DNA of 64,000 bases from CBDCWT01 sp965223305 (lineage in GTDB: Bacteria; Planctomycetota; Planctomycetia; Pirellulales; Pirellulaceae), in NCBI GenBank assembly GCA_965223305.1, contig CBDCWT010000047.1:186001-250000 (forward strand), in the 5' to 3' direction. Position numbers and translations under genes: made by a program. Below the pieces are notes generated by a model that was given only the letters and a program-made list of their open reading frames with translations, ran no database searches and had not been told where the DNA came from. This document shows positions 1 through 9,991 of the stretch, in pieces (position 1 is the first letter of the stretch; each line of letters begins with the position of its first letter).

Positions 1-3000
1 GATCCACGCCAACTGACCGACGACGCGGCCTATGCCCTGTTTACGGACACCGTCGATGCGCGGTCCTCGCTGCGCTCGCATGGCCTGTTGCGTGACATGT
101 ATGGAGACGATGGGTTTACAGCGAACGTCGCTTCGGTGAGCCAGTTGCTGCCGAGTCCGTCCAACACGAACGTGCAGGTTGGCCAGTTCTTTGGAGTGAC
201 GTTGGGGAACCTGCAGGATTATGACGGTGTAGCTCTTTCCGACGGGCTTAGTCCGATCGCGGGCTACTACGGCGGCTGTGTCTTGACCTTTGTGGATGGC
301 CCGGCGCGTGGCCACAGCACCCGCGTCGTTGACTACGATCCGATTACCGGCACGTTCCTGGTCATGCCGATTGAAGGTCGTTCGACGGTGTTTCCGCTCA
401 ATGGCAACCGCGTGGTCGTCAATGGTCGGCCTTTTTCCGGCAGCGGGTTCGGTTTCAATCGAAGTTCGCTGGCGAATGACGGGCCCGATCCGGGACCCGA
501 CGGCGAATGGGGCGTGGCCGGCGTCGATGACGACGGAAACGGCGTCGTCGACGACTACTTCGAAGCCGGTTTTTCGAATTCGGACGATGTGCTGGGAGTC
601 GCGTTACAACCGAACCGGCTACCAAGCACCGTCGCCGTGGGGGCGAACACGGTCATGAATCCGTCGCGGACGGCGCTAAACGCGTACCTTGCCGGCGGCG
701 CCGACGAGAGCTACGACGCGGCAGACTACCAGAACATGCATCTAGCGGCGATCGTTCCCAACCCCGCAAATCCGAGCCGTTCATTTGTGTTGCCTTCGTT
801 GCATCGGCCCGCGTTGATCAACTGGTGGCTCTGGAACGTGATCTTGCCGGAAATGACGTCAGATATGGGCTCCGTGCCGACACCCACTCAGCTGATCAGT
901 GCCTTCTTGCGTCCTTATGGTCCGGACAACGTTCGAGCTGCGTTGGGAGGTGGTGACGACCCTGCTTTCATTTCGTTGGCAATGCGGGACCGGATCGTGG
1001 CGTTGAAACAGCGGATCATCTTGCGGCCGCTGCCGGAAGCGAATCCAAACTTCACCGGTACCAATGCGGAGTTCACCAGCTTTAACTTCGGCCTCGTCAC
1101 GGAACCGAATCGGAGTCCTTATTTGTCAGGTCCCTGGGATATCGACAACGACGGGGACGGTGACACCGACAGCATCTGGATCGATGCGGGGATGCCGATC
1201 TTGGAGAACGCCGAAGGACGGCTCTACAAGCCGTTGGTTGCGATCCTCTGTACAGATCTGGACGGTCGTTTGAATCTGAATGCCCAGGGGGGGCAAGGAC
1301 ACCTGATCGCCGCCAACCCTTCGCCGACCGACTTCGCGGCTCTACCTCAGGAGCTGGCAGGCGAGCTCGATACGGGAATCAACGCTGCCGGCCTCGTGCC
1401 GGGCATGGGCACCGGGCCGGCCGATGTGAATCTGGGCGTTCTCTTTGCGCGACCAGCCGATCCGCTCGGCCTCGGCCTGTACTCTCGGCTTCTCAGGGGT
1501 GATCCTACGGGTCGGATTAACGGGCGTTACGGTCGCGACGATCAGCCCGGCTCTTTAGGTCCCGACGTCTTAGCCTTGGCCAAGATCTTTCAACATCCTG
1601 CCAACTTCTACAACGTCAACGTGCATGGCGGTTTCGAGTCGCCGCCCGATTTGAACGGCGAGTTGACCTTGGCTTTGGATCATCGCGGACAACCTCGCTT
1701 CAGTGTTCCCAACACCAATCGGAACCTGACTGTCAATCACGCTTACGAGAAGGACTTGCTTACTCGTAAAGCCAGCGACCAGTTGTTTGAGATTTCCGAG
1801 CTGGAGGCACTGCTGCGCTATAACGACACCGACGTGAACCCACCTGATGGCTTGCCGGCCGCCAGGCGGTTGATGAAGCTGCTTGAGGCGACTCCTGGTC
1901 AGGGCTTTTTTACTGCACCCGCGCCTCGGCCGACGGACACCGCCGCGCGGCCGTTTGGCCCGACGCCGCTGCATCGCCGCCTCGTCACCACGCACAGCGC
2001 CGACTTGCCGGTGCCAAACATGTCGGAGCCACCCGACCTGGCGGGCTTTGCACCGACCAACCAGGCCCAATTCGCGGTCCTCCAGCGGCTCAAGCCGAAC
2101 TCCCAGAACAACAACTTCCGCTTCCACCATGTTGCTGAGATCTTGCGGGCGAGATTGATGCAGAATCTGGACGGTGCGGGCGGTTGGATGCAACCGGTCA
2201 TTGCTGATCCCGTCAACTCTTGGAACCAGACGGCTTCACCGCACGATCACCGTCTCAACCTCGCGATGAGCGGCATCCAGGCGATGAATAGCGTACCAGC
2301 GATGAGCATGCTTTCTCACGATCTGAGAATGGGATTGCGTTTCGATGTCAATCGGCCGTTCGGCAACGGGCGAGACGACAACGGTAATGGAGTGGTCGAC
2401 GAACATGGATTTGGTGGTCCCGACGCTGCGGGTCGCTTCCGCAATCTCGAGGCCAGTCTCTGGGAGCTGACCGCGCCAGAGCGTCTCTGGCAGAATGGTC
2501 CTTGGGGACCCGCGGGGGTTGGTTTTGATCACGACAACGACAACGTCATCTCGGACGATCAGGATGCCTTCTTAGCTCGTGCTCACTATGCACGGCACCT
2601 GTACATCCTGATGATGATGCTCAAAGACCCGGCCTACTTTACCGAAATCGACGTCGACCGCGACGGCAACGTAGGATCGGCCGACCCGACCGATACGGCT
2701 CGGCTCTTCGCCCAGTGGGCGGTTAACGCCGTCGACTTCCGCGATCCCGACTCGATCATGACACCGTTCGAGTTTGACTTGACACCGTTCACCGCTCACG
2801 TCGGCAACGACGGCGGCTGGGGCATTGCCGGGACCGACGACGATGGCATCAACGGCACCGACGACCCCGGCGAAGCGATGTGGCCTGGTTCGGACGACCT
2901 ACCACCCTGGGGTGTCGACGGCGTGATCGGCATAGGCCCCGGACCCGATCGTATTTTTGGAAACGGTGATGACTTCGACGACGCCACACTCAACCCCGAT

Positions 3001-5685
3001 CGCGCCGTGGTGTGGGGTATCGAGCGTCCCGAGCTGTTGATTACGGAGACGTTGGCCTGGCATGATCGCCGCACGGAAGACCTTAGCAACGATGACGGCA
3101 TCCAGCAGGACACTCAAAACGGTGATCCCAACTTCGATCAACGTTTGAGGCCGCAGGGGTCGTTCTACGTCGAGCTTTACAATCCATGGACTTCGCCGTC
3201 GCTCCGCAAGCCCGCTGAGTTCTATGACGGCAACACCCCGGATGTCTCTGGAGTGCAGCTCGACCGACTGACGCCGGTCGACCCAATCACACCGAGCGCC
3301 CCGCGGTCACCTGTTTGGCGTTTGCTAGTGGTCAGTGGCACCGCGGGTCACGAGGGTACGGCTGACTACGACGCCCCCTACGACTCCACGCGAGCAAAGC
3401 CGAACGACAGTGACCGCGTCGTCTATTTTGGCCGCAACGGCGGGCACCCGGCGGGCACTGCCCAGGTTTTCCCCGATCCTGCCACGTCACCGGCAGATCC
3501 TTTGATCAGCAATCCGGCGCGGGCGAGTCGCTTTGCGCGGCTGATCGGCGGCAGGTATGCAGTTGTCGGCACTGTGCGGGGCCAGTCGACCGACTTACCC
3601 GATCCTGCTGATGGCAATACACCCAACGGCATCCCTGACTGGGTCAACACCGTGGGACGTCGCTCGGACGTCAGCGAGAGCAACCTGATGCCGGAGGCGA
3701 CGCGGCGTATCGTCCTGCAACCGCACCAGATCCCCGACAAAAACCGCGTGTTTGTCGAGGGCAATGATGCTGCAGTCGCGCTCCCCCGAGTGCTGGATTC
3801 GACCGCCAGCCGGCCGCCGGTCGTCGACGCGCTCCCTCCGGTAGCGATTCCGATTCGCAACCTGAATGTGAGTGAGGAGATCGGTGTTGCCTATCCCGCG
3901 GCCGACACGGTGACCGCCAGTGGCGAGCCCGCTTATACCGTGCCGTTTGACGAGCCGCTCGATATCGCCGAGTACCTGACGCAAGACAGCATGAACGTCT
4001 TTGGACGTTCGGTGAATGACGACGTCTGGGACAAGGTTGTGCATCTGCAACGACTGGCGAACCCATTGCAACCTTGGAATCCGTATCCCGGCGAGGCGAA
4101 CTACAACCCGGAGCTGGCGGTCAACCCGTACATGACAGTCGACACCATGGCAGTTGACTTGGCCAGCTTCAACGGCGTGTCCAACGACGCCGATCCGGTT
4201 GCCACGGGCTCGACGATCGTCGGCTTTTACTCGAGGCAGCGTGGCGAGGGTGAACCGCCGGGCGCGCGGGCTCTGTGGCGGCAAACCAGATTGATGATGG
4301 GCCGTGGCCGCAGGCCGACAGGCAGAGGAGCGCTGGCAGGCCCCCACTTCTTTGATGTGAACCTTCATCATTCACTGGGCTTCTTGAACGATCTGCCCAA
4401 CGGGCAGTTCATTTATGGTCCCCGGTTCCAGCACGACTCTTCTGGCTCGACCTCGACGGCGCCCGCGCTGGCCTATATCGGTGCACCCAACACGCGGGCG
4501 GGGGTGGGAGTGCCCTTTCCTTGGTTTAACTGGTTGAACCGTCCGTTCACGAGCCACTATGAGATGCTACAGATACCTCGTAGCTCGTCATATGGGCTGT
4601 TGCGCGAATGGGCGCCGGTCGATCCCGCCCGGTCTAAGTCGGCGTACGACGAAAAGGAGCCGGCGGAGTTCAATCACCTGCTGAATTTCTTCGAGTCGAC
4701 GGACCCGGATGTGGTACCAAAAACTCCGGCGGCCGACTTGGCTCGGTTGTTTGATTTCGTGCACGTTCCCTCGCCGTTCGTGGGAACCGAAACGCTGCTG
4801 AATCCGGTTGTATTTGGGAACGCGAACATTGCACCGGGTACCCAGAACTTCCGTCCTCCGTTCAACCGCGTTTCCAAATATCGTGAACCGGGCAAGATCA
4901 ATCTCAACACAGCGTATGCACCGGTGGTGATTGATGCGATTCGTGGAGCAGCACCGCCCAGCGGGGTGGGACCGTGGTTCAACGCGATCGCTGACAGCCG
5001 GCGGGCGTTCGGCGAACGTCTGCCTGACACGGTCAATCCGAGCCCTCCGGAGCGGCGCAATGATGCGGCGACAAGCTGGATCAGGACTGGGACTCAGATT
5101 CCCACGTTCGATCCGTCGGATCCCGGCTATGACCCTGTAGTCAACACCGTTCCGACCGTTTTTGCCAATCCTTTCCGTGGTTTCGGCGACGCTCCGTTAG
5201 TCCCGCTCCCGCGGTTGGTTCGACCCTTTATTGAATCGACGCTCTTGCGGAGCAATCGCATTGACTATCGGGATCCCTACCTGACGAGCTCCGGCGCGGC
5301 GGATTGGCCGGTGGCGCCAGCGGCACCGGCCGGCGATGCGCCGTTGTTCGTCCGGCCGCAGTTACTGAGCGGTCCTCACAACGACCCGAACCGCAATACC
5401 TATTTCCGTTACGAGCCGATGCAACGCTTTGCTAACCTGGTGACCACGCGGTCGAACGTCTACGCGGTGTGGGTCACGGTCGGCTTTTTTGAAGTCGAAA
5501 ACGTGCTGCCCTCACCGCTGAATCCGTTCGGCTATCGGATCGGCGCCGAGATCGGCTGGGACACCGGCGACGTGAAACGCCACCGAGCGTTCTATGTGAT
5601 CGACCGTTCGATCCCCGTCGCTTTCGAGCCCGGTAAGCGGCACAACATTGACAAAGCGATATTGCTGAAGAGGTTCATTGAATGA
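1..5685 (+). CDS. giant secreted protein, GspK/Verru_Chthon cassette A-like (5' partial)
   Basis: The frame is open from base 1, so the start lies left of the window; at least 1894 residues are visible. It carries INLN-type motifs seen in GspK-like and Verru_Chthon cassette A proteins: 'DLDGRLNLNA' near base 1255 and 'GKINLNTAY' near base 4890. It is also studded with acidic Asp/Gly/Asn stretches that resemble calcium-binding loops, near bases 500-600, 1138-1176, 2365-2430, 2524-2560, 2650-2700 and 2815-2900. The stop overlaps the next start as ATGA, so the two genes are translationally coupled. The next gene encodes a pseudopilin, which suggests a role in a type II secretion or pilus-like assembly. 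The family placement is inference from short motifs. The exact function is unknown. Confidence 0.6.
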   Translation, partial: DPRQLTDDAAYALFTDTVDARSSLRSHGLLRDMYGDDGFTANVASVSQLLPSPSNTNVQVGQFFGVTLGNLQDYDGVALSDGLSPIAGYYGGCVLTFVDGPARGHSTRVVDYDPITGTFLVMPIEGRSTVFPLNGNRVVVNGRPFSGSGFGFNRSSLANDGPDPGPDGEWGVAGVDDDGNGVVDDYFEAGFSNSDDVLGVALQPNRLPSTVAVGANTVMNPSRTALNAYLAGGADESYDAADYQNMHLAAIVPNPANPSRSFVLPSLHRPALINWWLWNVILPEMTSDMGSVPTPTQLISAFLRPYGPDNVRAALGGGDDPAFISLAMRDRIVALKQRIILRPLPEANPNFTGTNAEFTSFNFGLVTEPNRSPYLSGPWDIDNDGDGDTDSIWIDAGMPILENAEGRLYKPLVAILCTDLDGRLNLNAQGGQGHLIAANPSPTDFAALPQELAGELDTGINAAGLVPGMGTGPADVNLGVLFARPADPLGLGLYSRLLRGDPTGRINGRYGRDDQPGSLGPDVLALAKIFQHPANFYNVNVHGGFESPPDLNGELTLALDHRGQPRFSVPNTNRNLTVNHAYEKDLLTRKASDQLFEISELEALLRYNDTDVNPPDGLPAARRLMKLLEATPGQGFFTAPAPRPTDTAARPFGPTPLHRRLVTTHSADLPVPNMSEPPDLAGFAPTNQAQFAVLQRLKPNSQNNNFRFHHVAEILRARLMQNLDGAGGWMQPVIADPVNSWNQTASPHDHRLNLAMSGIQAMNSVPAMSMLSHDLRMGLRFDVNRPFGNGRDDNGNGVVDEHGFGGPDAAGRFRNLEASLWELTAPERLWQNGPWGPAGVGFDHDNDNVISDDQDAFLARAHYARHLYILMMMLKDPAYFTEIDVDRDGNVGSADPTDTARLFAQWAVNAVDFRDPDSIMTPFEFDLTPFTAHVGNDGGWGIAGTDDDGINGTDDPGEAMWPGSDDLPPWGVDGVIGIGPGPDRIFGNGDDFDDATLNPDRAVVWGIERPELLITETLAWHDRRTEDLSNDDGIQQDTQNGDPNFDQRLRPQGSFYVELYNPWTSPSLRKPAEFYDGNTPDVSGVQLDRLTPVDPITPSAPRSPVWRLLVVSGTAGHEGTADYDAPYDSTRAKPNDSDRVVYFGRNGGHPAGTAQVFPDPATSPADPLISNPARASRFARLIGGRYAVVGTVRGQSTDLPDPADGNTPNGIPDWVNTVGRRSDVSESNLMPEATRRIVLQPHQIPDKNRVFVEGNDAAVALPRVLDSTASRPPVVDALPPVAIPIRNLNVSEEIGVAYPAADTVTASGEPAYTVPFDEPLDIAEYLTQDSMNVFGRSVNDDVWDKVVHLQRLANPLQPWNPYPGEANYNPELAVNPYMTVDTMAVDLASFNGVSNDADPVATGSTIVGFYSRQRGEGEPPGARALWRQTRLMMGRGRRPTGRGALAGPHFFDVNLHHSLGFLNDLPNGQFIYGPRFQHDSSGSTSTAPALAYIGAPNTRAGVGVPFPWFNWLNRPFTSHYEMLQIPRSSSYGLLREWAPVDPARSKSAYDEKEPAEFNHLLNFFESTDPDVVPKTPAADLARLFDFVHVPSPFVGTETLLNPVVFGNANIAPGTQNFRPPFNRVSKYREPGKINLNTAYAPVVIDAIRGAAPPSGVGPWFNAIADSRRAFGERLPDTVNPSPPERRNDAATSWIRTGTQIPTFDPSDPGYDPVVNTVPTVFANPFRGFGDAPLVPLPRLVRPFIESTLLRSNRIDYRDPYLTSSGAADWPVAPAAPAGDAPLFVRPQLLSGPHNDPNRNTYFRYEPMQRFANLVTTRSNVYAVWVTVGFFEVENVLPSPLNPFGYRIGAEIGWDTGDVKRHRAFYVIDRSIPVAFEPGKRHNIDKAILLKRFIE

Positions 5686-7379
5686 CAGTTGGCAAACGTC
5701 TAGGCCTGACACTGGTCGAAATGCTGGTCGCCACGGCCGTGACACTGGTCATGGTATTGGTGGTCACGCAGTCGTTTCAGGTTGTCAGCGGTATCATTTC
5801 GGCTAACCGCGCGTCACTTGAATTGGCGGGACAACTTCGCGGAACCGCGATTCGTTTGCAAGCTGATCTGGATTCGCACTCCGCGCCAATCACTCCTTGG
5901 CTGGATAGTAGCGCCGGGCTTGGTTACTTCGAGTACATCGAGGGACCTGGGTCGGATGCCAACCCGCGCATGCATCCGTTGGGAGTTTCGCCAGGAGCAG
6001 CTCAACCCTTGTTTTTGCAACGACGTTCCTCGGACCCGATCGTTAATCTTTCCCATATTGGGGACGTCGATGATATCGTCATGTTCACCGCGAAGAACGC
6101 CGAAGAGCCCTTCGTAGGGATGTACTGGTTCCCCGACGTGAATGGCATTATGCGTCCCACGACAATTTCGTCGGAGACCGCCGAGGTTGTTTGGTGGACC
6201 GTTCTGCAGGACCGGAAGCTGGGGCAAAACCGTAGCGAACTGTGGGATTCCGGCGAGACATTCAAGCTGCATCGTCGAGCGTTGTTGATCAAGCCGGAAC
6301 TCAACGACCCCATCACAGGGATGCTGCCTCCCGCTGTGTTAGGAAGATATGCAATATCTCCCCAGGGGTTGAGCGTGTTCTACAACGAGAATGATATCTC
6401 GGTCCGGCCGGTGATGGATGAGAACACTGGGGCACCCATCGGTTTCGCAGCCAACTCACTGAACGACCTGACACTGCGGCAGAATCGCTTTGCACACTAC
6501 CCGATCGCGCCGATCTCGCCACCGCAGTTTTTTGATTGGGAGCGAAATGTCGGCATCCGCCCGGTGTTTCCCTTCGAGATCAGCTTGAATCCGGCCAATC
6601 CTGTTTCGCTGGTGAACAGTGCCCAGTGGGGGCCTCATCGCGGTGCTGACAACCAGTGGGGACGAGCCGGTCAGGACGATGACTTTGACGGCACGGTCGA
6701 CAATGCGAGCGAGGCGTTGACCCCGGGAACGGACGACATCGTCGGCTACCAAATCGGTCATGACGTGGTGCTGCAGAACGTCCTGGCGTTCGACGTACGT
6801 GCATTCGACCCTGCGGCGCCGATCAACGCCTACCCCGGTAACGACGGAGCCTGGGGAGTGGCGGGTGTTGACGATGACAACGCAAACGGTTCGGACGACA
6901 TCAACGAGATGGGTTGGCCCGGGTCCGACGATCTGGCCCTCGCACCTGGAGACCCTGGTTGGGTTCTCAATCCACCGACATTGCTGGGAACCGGCGCCTA
7001 CGTCGATTTGAACTACCTGTCTTCTGCACTCCCTGCTCCGGCCCTCTCTAGTTTTTCAAACCGGCCTTATTTTCTCGACTTCAACCAAAACGGACGTTAT
7101 GACCGTGGCAGCGACCCGGGACTGTCGCTATCTACCTACGACACCTGGCCGGTCGATTTTGAGAGGAACGGGTTTTCCGAGGACTTGGACAGCGACAATG
7201 ACGAAGGGCTCGACGGCCTCGACGACGACAACCGCGGTGGTGTCGATGACCTGAACGAGCGAGAAACACGGCCGCCTTATGGGGACAAGCTACGGGGGAT
7301 CCAAATCCGCATCCGCGTGCTTGAACCGGATTCCCAGCAAGTCCGCCAACAGACCGTGCGAGTGAACTTCGTCGACTGA
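5682..7379 (+). CDS. prepilin-type N-terminal cleavage/methylation protein (PulJ-like pseudopilin)
   Basis: 565 residues. The N-terminus has a type III signal: a short basic leader, Gly, then LTLVEM with Glu at +5, followed by a hydrophobic helix (residues 9-30). Prepilin peptidase would cut after that Gly. The body is much longer than a usual GspJ (about 200 residues). It contains three acidic loops of the form WG-x-AG-x-DDD, around bases 6655-6735, 6845-6930 and 7180-7255, which match loops in the upstream giant protein. It overlaps that gene by 4 nt (ATGA). It is probably a minor pseudopilin whose globular part is calcium-loaded; the calcium role is inference. Confidence 0.75.
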   Translation: MTVGKRLGLTLVEMLVATAVTLVMVLVVTQSFQVVSGIISANRASLELAGQLRGTAIRLQADLDSHSAPITPWLDSSAGLGYFEYIEGPGSDANPRMHPLGVSPGAAQPLFLQRRSSDPIVNLSHIGDVDDIVMFTAKNAEEPFVGMYWFPDVNGIMRPTTISSETAEVVWWTVLQDRKLGQNRSELWDSGETFKLHRRALLIKPELNDPITGMLPPAVLGRYAISPQGLSVFYNENDISVRPVMDENTGAPIGFAANSLNDLTLRQNRFAHYPIAPISPPQFFDWERNVGIRPVFPFEISLNPANPVSLVNSAQWGPHRGADNQWGRAGQDDDFDGTVDNASEALTPGTDDIVGYQIGHDVVLQNVLAFDVRAFDPAAPINAYPGNDGAWGVAGVDDDNANGSDDINEMGWPGSDDLALAPGDPGWVLNPPTLLGTGAYVDLNYLSSALPAPALSSFSNRPYFLDFNQNGRYDRGSDPGLSLSTYDTWPVDFERNGFSEDLDSDNDEGLDGLDDDNRGGVDDLNERETRPPYGDKLRGIQIRIRVLEPDSQQVRQQTVRVNFVD

Positions 7380-7967
7380 CCGTTCCGAGGACGGGACGGC
7401 ACTTCGCGATCGGGAGGGCGAACCGACCGGGAGGCGAGCCAATCGGGAGGGCGAGGCTCCCGCCGAGCCGTGCGGTGCTAGAAAACGGCTCCGCAGGAGC
7501 GTCGCCCTCCCGGCTGATTCGGTTCGCCGAGAGCGTAAGACGTCTTTAGACTTCAACAAGTTGCTTTGGATCCAGAGGTGAGCCCCGTCCTACTGCCGAG
7601 AGCGATTCGGGAGGGCGAGGCTCCCGCCGAGCCGCAAGCGCAAGAGCACTCCAAGTTTAACCGCGACCCAGAGGAGTTCGCTGCAAGGGGACTTTATCTG
7701 TCAAGCGAGGCGAAACTCAGCGGACTCCGGCGGCGAGCGCGTATGAACGCGTGTTTTCTTACGCAGCAGCACCCTACCTACCGCGCGCTCGGCGACGGGG
7801 TCTGCCGGATGCGGCTGCTCGAATGGCTTAGACACCGCACGGCAAGACCCCTTTGCGTCGCGGTTAAACGGTCGAGATCCAAATGGCCCAAGGGAGACGG
7901 CTCCGCGGGAGCGTCGCCCTCCCGAACGATCGTCGAGCGGGAGTTTCTCACCAGGCTAGAGCAACCC
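7380..7967. repeat. intergenic region with four 27-bp palindromic repeat units
   Basis: No gene is seen here. The spacer holds four copies of a 27-bp unit that reads CGGGAGGGCGAGGCTCCCGC and ends CGAGCCG. Two are direct (7444-7470, 7608-7634) and two inverted (7486-7512, 7898-7924). The inverted copies can fold back on the direct ones. Translated, the unit gives the 'REGEAPAEP' peptide that makes long spurious ORFs on both strands here. Confidence 0.75.
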
Positions 7968-8549
7968 CTACGGATAGAGCAACCGCTTCTGCCAGGCGCC
8001 GTCCTCGGTGAGCTCGTAGGCCGTGCGCTCGTGGAGCCGAGCGTCTCCACGCGTCCAAAACTCGATGCGATCAGGCTCGACACGATAGCCCGTCCAGTGG
8101 TCAGGACGTGGGACTTCTTGCCCCGCAAACTGCGTCTCGAACCCGCCCAGCCGCTGCTCGAGCTCGCTGCGGTCAGCGAGCTCCCGAGACTGGTCGGATG
8201 CCCACGCTCCCAATTGGCTGTCTCGCGGACGAGATGCCCAGTAGGCATCGGCTTCCTCGTCGGGCACCAGCTTCGCTTTGCCTTCGATGCGCACTTGCTC
8301 ATGCAGCTCGTCCCAAAAAAAGCAGAGCGCCACGCGCGGATTGGCGCGCATGTGAGCCCCTTTCACGCTCTGCGTATTGGTATAGAACACAAAGCCGTGC
8401 TCGTCGAACCCGCGCAACAAGACCACTCGCGCCGTCGGCTGACCTTCTGCGCTGACCGTCGCCAAAGTTGCCGCCAGGGGTTCGTTCAGCGACGTGGTCT
8501 TGGACCGTTCCGCCAATTCGCTAAATCGTGCTAGTGCTTCGGAGTCCAT
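7968..8549 (-). CDS. pdxH: pyridoxamine 5'-phosphate oxidase
   Basis: 193 residues. PdxH oxidises pyridoxine or pyridoxamine 5'-phosphate to pyridoxal 5'-phosphate with FMN and O2, in the cytoplasm. Family motifs are in order: 'PTARVVLLRGFDEHGFVFYTN' region (residues about 38-58, FMN binding), 'VRIEGKA' (about 86-92), 'SRPRDSQLGAWASDQS' region (about 106-121), and the C-terminal 'W' plus 'KRLLYP', a variant of the usual RLxP tail. The protein is slightly shorter than the E. coli enzyme at the N-terminus. A GAGG sits 8 nt before the ATG. It stands alone, downstream of the heme-protein gene on the same strand. Confidence 0.93.
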   Translation of the reverse strand: MDSEALARFSELAERSKTTSLNEPLAATLATVSAEGQPTARVVLLRGFDEHGFVFYTNTQSVKGAHMRANPRVALCFFWDELHEQVRIEGKAKLVPDEEADAYWASRPRDSQLGAWASDQSRELADRSELEQRLGGFETQFAGQEVPRPDHWTGYRVEPDRIEFWTRGDARLHERTAYELTEDGAWQKRLLYP

Positions 8550-8613
8550 GTGCAGTGCCTCAACGCGATGTTCAGGGGCTTACCGAGGGTCAACCGAGCG
8601 GGCTGCCACGTCG

Positions 8614-9738
8614 CTACGGGACCTTCTTGAGGGTCGTCAAGTATTCCACAACGTCCACCAGCTCCTGGACGCTCAACAGCTTCTGCAGGTCGGCGGGCAT
8701 CAACGACACCTGGTTCTTGACCAGTTCGTCAATTTCCCCGATAGCATACCTTTTGTCGATGGCCTCTGCGGTTCGCAGCGTCACTGCGTCGCTGGTGCGG
8801 TTGATTAGGACACCGGCAACTACGTTGCCATCGGTCAGCACAGCCGTATATGTCTCATAGTTGTGGCTGATACCAGCACTGGGATCGAGAATCGAAGTAT
8901 AGAGGGCCTCGCGCGAGAGCTTGGTGCCAATTTCCGAGAGGTCGGGTCCCACTTCCTTGCCTTCCCCACGTGTGCGATGGCATTTGAGGCAGGTTGCCTT
9001 GCCGCGAAACAGCTTTGCACCATGGGCCGAGTTGCCTGACATTTTCAGCAGCCGGGCCACCGGTGGCAGCGGTTCAGCATCCGCACCAGCAGGCAGCTGC
9101 AGGTGCTTCGCGGCCGCGCTGCGAATCTCGGGGTCGGCCGAGCCATGTAAAGCATTCGCCACCGCAAACCTCAGATCGGTAGTCACCTTGCCGGCAAGCA
9201 CAAGTTCCAAAAGATACTGCTGACCCTCACGACTCCGGCCTAGCCCAGAGGCCGCGGTCACCCGCAGCGCCCGACTCTTGCTCGAGTCCGTGACGATGGG
9301 TCGCAGGAACTCCACGCAATCCGGTGCGGCGACCAATCCCAGTGCTTTGGCCGCGTTGTGTGCTAAGGCCTCGTCCCGACCTGCCAGCACGTCGGCGAAC
9401 ATCTGACCGCCGCCCCGCTTCAACAGCAGCGCCGCCGCTTGCACTCCTGCGTTGCCCTCCGGATCTTCAACAGCCATCTGCAGCAGCTGGGATTCAACAC
9501 CCTTCAGCTTCAGCCGCCTCACTAGGTCCACGTATTCGGCCGTCCTTGGCTTTGTCGCCAAGTGCCGTAACACGGCCTCCCGCAACTTAGGTTTGCTGTT
9601 AACGTCGATGTTCGGCAGCCGCAACAACGTCTGTACGATGGTGCTGTCCTTGGCAGCCTGCGCGTCGTCGGCCAGAGCCGGAGCGACCAGTGCCGGAATG
9701 AGGACAAGGATAAAAGCCGAGGGCAAGAGAAGCTTCAT
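8614..9738 (-). CDS. HEAT-repeat protein with planctomycete heme-binding (cytochrome c) domain
   Basis: 374 residues from the ATG that begins 'MKLLLPSAFILV', which gives a clean Sec signal peptide; an upstream in-frame ATG at 9759 would add seven residues and spoil it. HEAT-like helical repeats follow (about 50-240). Then comes a single cytochrome c motif 'CLKCH' in the context 'GNSAHGAKLFRGKA', with the distal 'MPADLQKLLS' Met ligand. This is the planctomycete putative heme-binding domain that normally forms the C-terminus of a membrane-bound dehydrogenase. That dehydrogenase is the next gene upstream on the same strand. The pair therefore looks like a split version of one protein, probably a periplasmic electron-transfer partner. 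Confidence 0.85.
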   Translation of the reverse strand: MKLLLPSAFILVLIPALVAPALADDAQAAKDSTIVQTLLRLPNIDVNSKPKLREAVLRHLATKPRTAEYVDLVRRLKLKGVESQLLQMAVEDPEGNAGVQAAALLLKRGGGQMFADVLAGRDEALAHNAAKALGLVAAPDCVEFLRPIVTDSSKSRALRVTAASGLGRSREGQQYLLELVLAGKVTTDLRFAVANALHGSADPEIRSAAAKHLQLPAGADAEPLPPVARLLKMSGNSAHGAKLFRGKATCLKCHRTRGEGKEVGPDLSEIGTKLSREALYTSILDPSAGISHNYETYTAVLTDGNVVAGVLINRTSDAVTLRTAEAIDKRYAIGEIDELVKNQVSLMPADLQKLLSVQELVDVVEYLTTLKKVP

Positions 9739-9991
9739 CGCAACGCAGCAACTGAACAACCGAGCGAGTTTGTGTGAGATCAGCCGCTGGGCGTTAGCCC
9801 ACGGTTTCTACGAACAGGATGCTGACCGGGACTCACGAGCGATCTGCTACGACCTTCGTGAATAATCCCGACCGATGCATTCCGGCTGATTTCTTGTCCC
9901 AAAATCAAGTCTCATAAACGACGTCTCTCCATTGCCCAGTCTTCCAACTCGCAGCCAGAGGTAATTTGCTGTGGCGCACGACATGACCACA
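9739..9991. repeat. spacer with hairpin repeat and remnant of the 174-bp element
   Basis: This 253-bp gap separates two genes that are usually fused. It holds one inverted copy of the hairpin module GTGGGCTAACGCCCAGCGG (9782-9804). At about 9827-9870 there is a shrunken relative of the 174-bp mobile element: both ends are recognisable (ACGAGCGATCTGCTACGA and CGTGAATAATCCCG) but the interior is missing. Confidence 0.6.

Noticed and set aside
7566..8534. 322-codon plus-strand ORF
   Set aside because: Its first third is the 27-bp repeat and the rest is antisense to pdxH, which has clear family motifs.
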